Source of the DNA: an uncultured Luminiphilus sp.
GTDB lineage: Bacteria; Pseudomonadota; Gammaproteobacteria; Pseudomonadales; Halieaceae
Assembly: GCA_905478845.1 (NCBI GenBank)
Contig: CAJQKG010000133.1
Span: forward strand, 1 to 32,019
Length of the DNA stretch: 32,019 bases
Reading direction: 5' to 3'
Every line of letters begins with the position of its first letter. Position 1 is the stretch's first letter. Positions 25,444-32,019 of this stretch are shown one piece after another. The position numbers were made by a program, and so were the translations under genes. The notes below the pieces were generated by a model. The model was not told the DNA's origin, made no database searches, and saw only the letters and a program-made list of their open reading frames with translations.

Positions 25444-27159
25444 ATGCGGGTCGCTTTTGCAGCGTTGTTGCTGACTCTTGCCACTGGGTGCTCAACACCA
25501 TCGCGCGATACGTCGGCGTTACCCGTGATGACAGGCGCAGCCGAACTCGTCCCAGAGCCGGTAGAGGGCGAACAACTGAGGCTCGATACTATTGCCCGCT
25601 TGTCGAACCTGGCGAAAACAGAATCTCTGCTCGTCGCCCAGTATGAGCGCGATCAACTATCACTCAAGGATGCCGGCGCCTCGACACTCATCGCGATCGA
25701 TAGCCGACTCGCCTGGCTATCGGGCGATGTCACATTAGCCGATCAATTGCTGCAAAAACTGAAAGACGGCAATACCGCAGCGATTGATTTTGCGCTCGAA
25801 GAGCAAGCAGCGCAGGCAGCGTTATCGGGGCAGTGGCTTCGCGCGGCCGCGTTACTTTTTGAAAAAGCCCAGACACCAGCAGAACAGGGAAACGCCTCCG
25901 CCAACGGTGATCGCCTATTTGGCTACCTCATCCGAGCAACACCGAGCGAACTGGCATTCGAGCTCAGAACGACTCGGGATCCCGACTGGCGAGCCTGGCT
26001 GGAAATGCAATTGGCTTACCGACAGGGACCCACTGCGTTGCGAGTCTGGCAAAATGCTGCCGGGAACCGACCGCAGACCCCCGCCTCTCCAGCCCATCTC
26101 GTGGCCTGGCTAAACGCGCCACCCCTCCAGCAGATTACCCTCATACTGCCGCTTGATGGCTCACTGAGGGCAGCAGGCGAGGCGGTGGCGACCGGCGCCA
26201 TCACTCAGCTGTATGAATCCTATCCTGACCCCGCCAACAGACCGCAACTGTCGGTGCTGAATTTGGCACACTATGCCAATCCGCGGGCCGCTTATTCTGC
26301 AGCCGTCGACAGCGGTGCCGATATGGTACTCGGGCCGCTGACAAAATCGAACGTCGCCGCATTGCAGCAACTCGACGAAATGCCTATCCCGGTCATTGCC
26401 CTCAACCAACCGGAGTCGCAAACGAGTCAAGCCGCGGCTGAAGCTCGCTGGACTACTTTTAGCCTCGCTCCCGAGGATGAAGCGCGTCAGATTGCGGACC
26501 ATGGCTTCGGCAGCCAATGTCGCAACGCGATCGTGATGGCCGCGCCGAACGATCGTGGACTGCGCCTGCTAACGGCCTTTGAATCACGCTGGGCACTCCA
26601 TGGCGGGACGATACGCGGCAAAGTGGTTGTTGAACAAAGAACCGCCGCCAATAAAGCGATGGGCGAATTGCTGGGATCGGGCTCAAGTGATCAACGGATT
26701 CAATCTGTCGAGCGGGCATTCGACATGCCAGTTGATGCGCGGGGGCGCGGCAGGAGTGATTTTGAGTGTATCTTCATGCTCGCCCCAGATCCCTCCACAG
26801 CTCGATCCTGGCGACCCCTACTGGTCTTTCACATGACGGGCGAGGTACCAGTCTATGCGACCTCTGCTATCAATGATGGCACTATCAACACGCGAAACCG
26901 CGACCTCAATGGCGTGGTCTTCATCGAAACACCAGCAATGCTGCCCCCCAATCCGGCCGATCGACTGGGAAGACTGCGTGCATTGGGCCAGGATGCGCTG
27001 GTGATGGCGCAGCACCGGCAGCAAGCACTTACCACTGAAAACTGGATCATCAGAGGCCAAACTGGCTTACTCAGACGCAGGGCCGACGGATCGATCGTGA
27101 GAGCCCTCGACTTGGCCATTTTTGATGGCGCAGAGGTACGTGCTCTTCGACTACCCTAG
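25444..27159 (+). CDS. lpoA: Penicillin-binding protein activator LpoA (outer-membrane lipoprotein)
   Basis: LpoA-type lipoproteins reach from the outer membrane to stimulate PBP1A-type synthases. The ORF starting at ATG 25444 gives a 571-aa protein with a short signal peptide and lipobox LATGC, so Cys16 would be lipidated. The track start (25378) places 22 more residues before the signal; neither start has a clear ribosome binding site, and TATACT at 25366 would leave the earlier ATG almost leaderless. The N-terminal half is helical and TPR-like. The C-terminal half resembles a periplasmic-binding fold, beginning ITLILPLDGSLRAAGEAV and including GADMVLGPLTKSNVAALQQL and RLRALGQDALVM. The gene order lpoA-yraN-diaA-dolP matches E. 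coli yraM-N-O-P. Whether it activates PBP1A here is inferred. Confidence 0.9.
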   Translation: MRVAFAALLLTLATGCSTPSRDTSALPVMTGAAELVPEPVEGEQLRLDTIARLSNLAKTESLLVAQYERDQLSLKDAGASTLIAIDSRLAWLSGDVTLADQLLQKLKDGNTAAIDFALEEQAAQAALSGQWLRAAALLFEKAQTPAEQGNASANGDRLFGYLIRATPSELAFELRTTRDPDWRAWLEMQLAYRQGPTALRVWQNAAGNRPQTPASPAHLVAWLNAPPLQQITLILPLDGSLRAAGEAVATGAITQLYESYPDPANRPQLSVLNLAHYANPRAAYSAAVDSGADMVLGPLTKSNVAALQQLDEMPIPVIALNQPESQTSQAAAEARWTTFSLAPEDEARQIADHGFGSQCRNAIVMAAPNDRGLRLLTAFESRWALHGGTIRGKVVVEQRTAANKAMGELLGSGSSDQRIQSVERAFDMPVDARGRGRSDFECIFMLAPDPSTARSWRPLLVFHMTGEVPVYATSAINDGTINTRNRDLNGVVFIETPAMLPPNPADRLGRLRALGQDALVMAQHRQQALTTENWIIRGQTGLLRRRADGSIVRALDLAIFDGAEVRALRLP

Positions 27160-27185
27160 AGCCAGACCTCAACGCGGAAGACTCA

Positions 27186-27536
27186 TTGGCAACAACCGGG
27201 CAAATCTGGGAGCGTGACGCGGAACGATTTTTGCTGCGGCAGGGCCTCGTATTACTGACTCGGAACTTTTTGACACGCAGTGGCGAGATCGACCTCATCA
27301 TGCGCGATCAAAACCTTATCGTCTTTGTCGAAGTTCGTTTCCGAAAAGCTTCGCGCTTTGGTGGCGCCCTCCACAGCATTAATCGACACAAGAAGACCTG
27401 CGTGGTGCGCTGCGCGAGTCTATTTTTGCAACAAAATCCGCAGTGGTCGCATCACCCTTGTCGCTTTGATGTAATCGCTTATGATGGGAATGCGGCAACA
27501 ACCGATCCACGTTGGATTCAAGCTGCGTTTAACTGA
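27186..27536 (+). CDS. yraN: UPF0102 family protein YraN
   Basis: YraN proteins have a restriction-endonuclease-like fold; their role is not settled. The 116-aa protein has the family pattern: an N-terminal helix GQIWERDAERFLLRQG, the core TRSGEIDLIMRD with the acidic metal-site residues, and IVFVEVRFRK, together resembling the E-D-ExK nuclease pattern. The ExK position reads EVR, as is usual in this family. The start is TTG 27186, supported by GGAAGA a few bases upstream; no ATG is available near the conserved N-terminus. It follows lpoA by 26 bp and precedes the diaA-like gene by 30 bp. Confidence 0.9.
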   Translation: MATTGQIWERDAERFLLRQGLVLLTRNFLTRSGEIDLIMRDQNLIVFVEVRFRKASRFGGALHSINRHKKTCVVRCASLFLQQNPQWSHHPCRFDVIAYDGNAATTDPRWIQAAFN

Positions 27537-27566
27537 TTCATTTTTGTCGAGACAAGCGGAAGACCT

Positions 27567-28118
27567 GTGGACGTTTACACTATCATTGCCAGCTTTTTCC
27601 AAAGGCACTTGGAAGCCTCCAGCTTGGCGGTGGATGCGATTGCCGACACACTAGGTGACGCCATGGAACTGCTGGCTAAGGCTATCCTCGCCGATCAAAA
27701 ACTATTCAGTATTGGTTTAGGCGCCGATCGTGCCAGTGCAACCGCACTGACCAGCCTGCTCCAGCAGGGGATATGGCGGGAACGCCCGAGCCTACCCGTA
27801 GTGGAACTCGCGACGCACCAGATCGAATCTACCGACCAAGGCGTGGGTTGGGTTAGCCAGCAGCTCCAAGCGCTTGGCCAAGCGGGTGATGTTGGGGTGG
27901 TCTTCGCAGCGACCTTGCACGCGCCAGACATACAGCGACTGGCAATAATAGCGGAGCAAAGACAAGTCTCTCTGATCTGGATAGGCAATCGAGGTCCCGG
28001 TATTAGCGTCAATTTAGCGCAGGAATCGATCGAAACAACGCTCGCGGTCAATCACACCCTAGCGGTGTGCCTTGCCCGCTTAATTGACACTCATACCTTC
28101 GGCCCCATGGAGACCTGA
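27567..28118 (+). CDS. diaA: DiaA-like SIS-domain protein, divergent
   Basis: Position between yraN and dolP and partial resemblance to E. coli DiaA (RERPSLP, ALGQAGDV, LARLID near the C-terminus) identify a DiaA homologue, the tetrameric protein that helps DnaA assemble at oriC. The 183-aa protein (E. coli 196) starts at GTG 27567 with GGAAGA upstream. The sugar-phosphate loop of the SIS domain (GNGxSAxxAQH in DiaA/GmhA) is replaced by GLGADRASATALTS, so a GmhA-type isomerase role is unlikely. At the C-terminus, the DnaA-contacting Leu-Phe of E. coli DiaA aligns by eye with Thr-Phe. DnaA binding therefore remains unproven. The gene ends three bases before dolP. Confidence 0.75.
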   Translation: MDVYTIIASFFQRHLEASSLAVDAIADTLGDAMELLAKAILADQKLFSIGLGADRASATALTSLLQQGIWRERPSLPVVELATHQIESTDQGVGWVSQQLQALGQAGDVGVVFAATLHAPDIQRLAIIAEQRQVSLIWIGNRGPGISVNLAQESIETTLAVNHTLAVCLARLIDTHTFGPMET

Positions 28119-28121
28119 ATT

Positions 28122-28733
28122 ATGATGATAGCGCGACTCGCACTGCGAACTATCCTCCGACTTATCCTACCGCTTGGACTCACCTTTGGCCTACTCAGTG
28201 GTTGCGGTACGGTCATGTCAAGCGCGGGAGCGGGCCCGATCGAGGAAGATCCAGGAGAACGAACCTTCGCCCAGCAGATGGCGGATGAAAGTATCGAAAC
28301 CAAAGCAATGGTTAACATCAACGCGGCCGACGAGGCCTATGATCAGGCGCATCTCAGCATCGTCTCTTACAATGGATTTATCTTGTTGGCAGGCCAAGTG
28401 CCCTCAGAGGCGCTCAAGGCACTGGCCACCGAAGTCACACGCGACTTGGAAGCGGTCCGTCGTATCTACAATGAACTCGAGGTAGGCCCGGCAACCAGTG
28501 CCGGCACCCGCACCAACGACACTTGGATTACGACACAAGTAAAATCAAAGTTGCTCGCCAGCTCGGATACACCGGGCAGGCGCGTTAAGGTGGTGACCGA
28601 GAACGCGGTTGTCTATCTCATGGGTTTGGTGACCGCAGCAGAGGCAGATCGCAGCGCATTGGAGGCTGCTGAGGTGGGGGGCGTGACGCGAGTCGTGCAG
28701 CTGTTCGAAATTATTATTGCGCCGACTACTTAA
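28122..28733 (+). CDS. dolP: Dual BON-domain outer-membrane lipoprotein DolP
   Basis: DolP (YraP) supports outer-membrane integrity and binds anionic phospholipid at division sites in E. coli. The 203-aa protein has a basic, long signal peptide with lipobox LLSGC (Cys28), then two BON domains: about residues 50-118 (ESIETKAMVNINAA to VRRIYNELEVG) and about 128-200 (TWITTQVKSKLLAS to VTRVVQLFEII). Two adjacent ATGs open the ORF. It is the last gene of the lpoA group and overlaps the convergent sspB by 8 bp. Confidence 0.93.
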   Translation: MMIARLALRTILRLILPLGLTFGLLSGCGTVMSSAGAGPIEEDPGERTFAQQMADESIETKAMVNINAADEAYDQAHLSIVSYNGFILLAGQVPSEALKALATEVTRDLEAVRRIYNELEVGPATSAGTRTNDTWITTQVKSKLLASSDTPGRRVKVVTENAVVYLMGLVTAAEADRSALEAAEVGGVTRVVQLFEIIIAPTT

Positions 28734-29100
28734 CGACTTTGAGGCTGGGGCGACCACGACCGGCGGGCGGCTCCGGAGGCTCGTCGGGCGCTTCCACCTC
28801 GTCAAACACCATGCCTTGACCATTTTCCCGCGCGTAAATGCCAAGGATCGCTAAAGTCGGCACCATAATATCGGTCGCAACCCCACCGAATCGACCGTTG
28901 AATGTCACCAGCTCGTTACCCAACTCTAGGCCGACCACTGCATTGGGCGATATATTGAGCACAATCTGCCCATCCGTCACATAAGCTTGGGGCACATTTA
29001 CCCCGTCATAATGAACATCGACTAACAGGTGCGGCGTACAGGCATTATCGATAATCCACTCATAGATAGCGCGGATAATATAAGGGCGGCTAGAGGTCAA
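28726..29100 (-). CDS. sspB: ClpXP specificity-enhancing factor SspB
   Basis: SspB delivers ssrA-tagged peptides from stalled ribosomes to ClpXP. The 124-aa protein has the substrate-binding domain (RPYIIRAIYEWIIDNACTP, VLNISPNAVVGLELGN, FNGRFGG), a flexible acidic/proline linker (EAPDEPPEPPAG), and the C-terminal ClpX-docking peptide RPSLKVVK. All the working parts are therefore present, although the linker is shorter than in E. coli (165 aa overall). It follows sspA by 14 bp in the usual sspAB order. Confidence 0.95.
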   Translation of the reverse strand: MTSSRPYIIRAIYEWIIDNACTPHLLVDVHYDGVNVPQAYVTDGQIVLNISPNAVVGLELGNELVTFNGRFGGVATDIMVPTLAILGIYARENGQGMVFDEVEAPDEPPEPPAGRGRPSLKVVK

Positions 29101-29114
29101 AAGAGCATGCGGCC

Positions 29115-29762
29115 CTATGGACGCATCTCTCGTTCTTGAATGGTGAGGCTTTCCTGAAACGCTTCGCGGTGGAATAAGCGCTCCATATAATCAAACAGCG
29201 GCTTTGACTGCTTACTCACCCGGATGTCTACGCCCAGAGCGGGAAGCCGCCAAAGAATAGGGGCGACACAGCAATCCACTAATGAAAACTCTTCGCTCAT
29301 GAAAAATGGCTTTTCGGCAAATATCGGTGCCACAGCCATTAAGCTCTCTTTCAGTTCTTTGCTCGATTTGGTCACGACGTTGTCACTGCGCGAAGACTGG
29401 ATAGCATCCACCAATGTGGACCAATCTCTCTCGATACGGTAGACAAACAAACGACTCTCGGCGCGCGCCACGGGATACACAGGCAGCAAGGGCGGATGAG
29501 GGAAGCGCTCGTCGAGATATTCCATCATGACTTTCGATTCGTACAACACCAATTCTCGATCGACCAGCGTGGGCATACTGCTATAAGGGTTGAGCTCACT
29601 CAATTCTGGCGAAATCGCACCATTCTCGGACTCGACCAACTCAACGGTCACCCCTTTCTCTGCCAATACCAAGCGCACGCGGTGGCTATAGTGGCAAGTA
29701 TTATCTGAGAACAAGGTCATGGAGGAACGCTTAGAAACGATCCCCGAAGCATCATCTGGCAT
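29115..29762 (-). CDS. sspA: Stringent starvation protein A (SspA)
   Basis: SspA is a GST-fold protein without GST activity that binds sigma70-RNA polymerase and supports stress survival. The 215-aa protein aligns along its length with E. coli SspA: KRSSMTLFSDNTCHYSHRVR at the N-terminus, then YLDERFPHPPLLPVYPVAR, which holds the conserved PHP surface pocket, and FSLVDCCVAPILWRLPALG near the C-terminus. ATG 29762 is the likely start; no strong ribosome binding site is seen. It lies downstream of the bc1 complex genes, as in pseudomonads. Confidence 0.95.
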   Translation of the reverse strand: MPDDASGIVSKRSSMTLFSDNTCHYSHRVRLVLAEKGVTVELVESENGAISPELSELNPYSSMPTLVDRELVLYESKVMMEYLDERFPHPPLLPVYPVARAESRLFVYRIERDWSTLVDAIQSSRSDNVVTKSSKELKESLMAVAPIFAEKPFFMSEEFSLVDCCVAPILWRLPALGVDIRVSKQSKPLFDYMERLFHREAFQESLTIQEREMRP

Positions 29763-29812
29763 GTGTATTCAACTGAGTAAAGGAGGGCGTAGTCTACCAC
29801 TCAAACGGCGGC

Positions 29813-29840
29813 AAAAAACGTCCCTCGGTACTTTGGAGGG
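29813..29840 (-). terminator. Weak terminator-like hairpin between petBC and sspA
   Basis: After the petBC stop the minus strand has CCCTC, a 9-base loop, GAGGG, then ACG and a run of six T. The stem is only 5 bp, so termination would be partial at best. Downstream TTGAGT-17 bp-TTTACT (29776-29804) could serve as an sspA promoter, but it would give a very short leader. Confidence 0.35.
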
Positions 29841-29842
29841 TT

Positions 29843-31843
29843 TTAGTGCACGTCTTTCCAATATTCTCGGTTCAATAGCCAAGCGAAGATGAAAAAGAGA
29901 ACCAAAAATAGCAACACATAGGTTCCTATCCTCAGTCGATCGGCCTTATAGGGCTCGGCGGTATAAGCCAAAAAATTAACCAGGTCATACATCGCACCAT
30001 CAAATTGCTCAGGTGCCATCACACCCGCGGCCGCCACTTCTACCGTTTCACAATGCGCCGCTTTATCAGCAGGCTGCCCTTGTGCATCCAGACAACTCGA
30101 TAAACCCTGTAGTTCCATCAGCACATGAGGCATACCAACATTGGGGTAAACCCGGTTATTAACGCCATACGGCCTTTGATCGTCCTGATAAAAAGCGCGG
30201 AGGTAGGTGTACAACCACTCCGGCTGTCGTGCACGAGAGATCAGGGACAAGTCTGGCGGCGTGGCACCGAACCAAACCTTAGCGTCTCCTTTGTCCATAC
30301 TGTTAGTCATTAATGAACCCAGCTTAATTTCGGGATCAAATACGAGATTTGCCTTATAAAGGTCCTCGGGAATACCCAGATCACGCGCTACCCGATTGTG
30401 CCGAGCGTACTGTAACGAATGACATCCCATGCAGTAGCTGGCATACAGGGCAGCGCCACGTTGTAACGAAGGCTGGTCGCTCTGATCGGCCTCAAACGCA
30501 TCGCAAGGTATCGTACCGCAGTTATAAGCGGACTCCGCTCCCACTACTTTGAGGGGCAAAAACGCCAACACACCGATCAACCCTAAGGTGGCAATACTCT
30601 GCCACACATTCATACCGCCGTTCATCGTCACGCGCTCAGGTTCAGGCTTCGTGCGATCGAGTTTTGACCACCACGGCATCGCGAGGAAAAACAGGAAGTA
30701 AAAAATAGTGCAGATTTGTGCCAGCACCGTCCGTTCCGGGGTTGGAGACTTCACGCCCAACACACCCAAAATGATGAAGGAGACCACAAATAGCAGCAAC
30801 ATCACCCGGTTCAACATACCGCGATAACGCCAAGAACGGACCGGGTTCCGATCGAGCCACGGCAGTGCAAAGGGAATCACAACCGAAGCAGCGAAGAAGA
30901 CGAAGCCCCAAAATTTATCGGGAACAGCACGCAATACTGAATAAAATGGCGTGAAGTACCACACCGGTGCAATATGCGCGGGAGTCTTTAACCCATTAGC
31001 CTCTTCAAAGTTGGCAAACTCTAAAAAGTACCCAGACATCTCAGGCGCGAAAAAGATCACCGCGCAAAAGAAGAACAGAAAAACCGCGATCCCTTGAACG
31101 TCGTGGACTGAGTAATAAGGATGGAACTTGATGCCGTCTAGCGGCACACCGTTTTCGTCCTTGGTCTTTTTGATTTCAACACCATCTGGATTATTCGAGC
31201 CCACCTCGTGCAACGCTAAAATATGCAGCACCACCAAGGCTAATAAAACGATGGGCAAGGCCACGACATGCAAGGCAAAAAACCGATTCAGTGTTATACC
31301 AGAGAGCAAATAATCGCCCCTGATCCACGTCACGATATCGTCACCCACAACGGGTATAGCGCCAAAGAGCGAAATGATCACCTGCGCACCCCAGTAGGAC
31401 ATTTGACCCCAAGGCAGGACATAGCCTACAAACGCTTCGGCCATCAAAACAATGAAGATCATCATGCCGAAAACCCAAATTAACTCTCTCGGCTTTTTAT
31501 AGGATCCATACATCAACGCGCGCATCATGTGCAGATACACCACAATAAAAAATGCCGACGCTCCGGTGGAGTGCATGTAGCGCAGGAGCCACCCGTAATC
31601 CACATCCCGCATGATGTACTCAACCGAGGCAAATGCCTCCTCTGAGGAGGGCGTATAGCTCATCGTCAACCAAATACCGGTGAGCAGCTGATTCACCAGC
31701 ACCAACAACGAAAACACACCAAAGAAGTACCACAAATTAAAATTCTTGGGCGCGTAATACTCAGCCATATGAGTATTCCACGTTCTCGTCAGTGGGAGAC
31801 GAGCATCAATCCAAGAAACCAGACCTGTCAGTGCCTTTTCCAT
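29843..31843 (-). CDS. petBC: Fused cytochrome b-cytochrome c1 of the bc1 complex
   Basis: One uninterrupted 666-codon frame encodes both membrane subunits of the ubiquinol-cytochrome c reductase. Residues 1 to about 407 are cytochrome b: eight hydrophobic helices, heme ligands His91/His105 and His192/His207, and PVWYF in the Qo-site ef loop. From about 411 the chain is cytochrome c1: a hydrophobic signal/anchor (MNVWQSIATLGLIGVLAFLP), a likely signal-peptidase site after VVGA, the heme c motif CMGCH (471-475), axial Met571 in NVGMPH, and a C-terminal anchor ending NREYWKDVH. Most gammaproteobacteria I know have separate petB and petC; the fusion resembles Bradyrhizobium fbcH, whose product is cut after synthesis. 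ATG overlaps the petA stop (TAATG). Confidence 0.95.
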   Translation of the reverse strand: MEKALTGLVSWIDARLPLTRTWNTHMAEYYAPKNFNLWYFFGVFSLLVLVNQLLTGIWLTMSYTPSSEEAFASVEYIMRDVDYGWLLRYMHSTGASAFFIVVYLHMMRALMYGSYKKPRELIWVFGMMIFIVLMAEAFVGYVLPWGQMSYWGAQVIISLFGAIPVVGDDIVTWIRGDYLLSGITLNRFFALHVVALPIVLLALVVLHILALHEVGSNNPDGVEIKKTKDENGVPLDGIKFHPYYSVHDVQGIAVFLFFFCAVIFFAPEMSGYFLEFANFEEANGLKTPAHIAPVWYFTPFYSVLRAVPDKFWGFVFFAASVVIPFALPWLDRNPVRSWRYRGMLNRVMLLLFVVSFIILGVLGVKSPTPERTVLAQICTIFYFLFFLAMPWWSKLDRTKPEPERVTMNGGMNVWQSIATLGLIGVLAFLPLKVVGAESAYNCGTIPCDAFEADQSDQPSLQRGAALYASYCMGCHSLQYARHNRVARDLGIPEDLYKANLVFDPEIKLGSLMTNSMDKGDAKVWFGATPPDLSLISRARQPEWLYTYLRAFYQDDQRPYGVNNRVYPNVGMPHVLMELQGLSSCLDAQGQPADKAAHCETVEVAAAGVMAPEQFDGAMYDLVNFLAYTAEPYKADRLRIGTYVLLFLVLFFIFAWLLNREYWKDVH

Positions 31844-32019
31844 TAGACTGCCTCCGTGTCAACGCCAATCACTAGTACGTTGTCGCCTTCAAAAGAATAA
31901 GGGGGAACTTCTAAATTAGCCGACGCCGGCACACCCTTGTACACACGGCCTGCTAAGTCGAACTTGGAGCCGTGACAAGGGCAGAAAAAGCCACCAAGCC
32001 ATTCCTCACCACCCATGTC
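31843..32019 (-). CDS. petA: Rieske iron-sulfur subunit PetA, C-terminal fragment (5' end outside window)
   Basis: The last 58 codons of the ubiquinol-cytochrome c reductase iron-sulfur protein are present, ending in TAA. The second cluster-binding box CPCHGSKF is visible (its Cys and His bind the 2Fe-2S cluster); it is followed by [18 protein letters not shown], typical of proteobacterial Rieske proteins. The first box and the twin-arginine signal would be beyond the window edge. The stop codon overlaps the petBC start by one base, so the two are translationally coupled. Confidence 0.95.
   Translation of the reverse strand, partial: DMGGEEWLGGFFCPCHGSKFDLAGRVYKGVPASANLEVPPYSFEGDNVLVIGVDTEAV

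Noticed and set aside
26161-27119. Minus-strand ORFs inside lpoA (up to 118 codons)
   Set aside because: They show no family resemblance; lpoA in the other strand has a lipobox and family motifs.
27567-28118. Calling the SIS protein GmhA (sedoheptulose-7-phosphate isomerase)
   Set aside because: The sugar-phosphate loop and catalytic residues are not visible, and gene order points to DiaA.
30600-30640. Splitting the cytochrome b-c1 ORF into petB and petC
   Set aside because: No stop codon lies in frame between the two parts; splitting would assume a sequencing error that cannot be shown here.

Overview
This window is a chromosomal segment of a gammaproteobacterium, probably a marine or other free-living relative of the Pseudomonadales/Cellvibrionales. 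That placement is inferred from protein resemblance and gene order; no database search was possible. The order recalled for Pseudomonas is largely kept: pilD-coaE, then mutT, argJ, secA, an M23 peptidase, lpxC and the full dcw (division and cell wall) cluster, then rnpB, rsmI, lpoA-yraN-diaA-dolP, and sspB-sspA-bc1 complex. Coding density is very high. No mobile element, CRISPR array, prophage or tRNA was seen.

Layout. 1-806 (+): the 3' end of the prepilin peptidase gene pilD, then coaE. 795-8426 (-): mutT, argJ, secA, an M23 endopeptidase, lpxC, ftsZ. 8488-23759 (-): ftsA, ftsQ, ddlB, murC, murG, ftsW, murD, mraY, murF, murE, ftsI, ftsL, rsmH, mraZ. From mraZ to ftsA almost every stop overlaps the next start; the first real gap is the 61 bp between ftsA and ftsZ. 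A sigma70-like promoter and a three-box MraZ operator lie upstream of mraZ. 23760-24495: a noncoding stretch with a small AT-rich region and rnpB (RNase P RNA, - strand) with its own terminator and a candidate promoter. 24496-25323 (-): rsmI. 25444-28733 (+): lpoA, yraN, diaA-like gene, dolP. 28726-32019 (-): sspB, sspA, a fused cytochrome b/cytochrome c1 gene, and the 3' end of the Rieske gene petA.

How the genes work together. MurC, MurD, MurE, MurF and DdlB build UDP-MurNAc-pentapeptide. MraY and MurG turn it into lipid II, and FtsW/FtsI polymerise it at the division site set up by FtsZ, FtsA, FtsQ and FtsL. LpxC commits precursors to lipid A, SecA drives export, and the M23 enzyme, LpoA and DolP act on the envelope. 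SspA/SspB link stress response and ClpXP proteolysis. PetA and PetBC form the respiratory bc1 complex.

The most unusual items are: the single-ORF cytochrome b-c1 fusion, joined exactly where separate petB and petC would meet; the MraZ operator array running into a perfect 10-bp inverted repeat in the mraZ leader; a near-symmetric triple palindrome between ftsA and ftsZ; a DiaA-like protein that has lost the SIS sugar-phosphate motif; an SSQ in place of SSN in the FtsI active site; and a compact RNase P RNA. I did not find a clearly new multi-gene system; most of the window is a conserved housekeeping locus.
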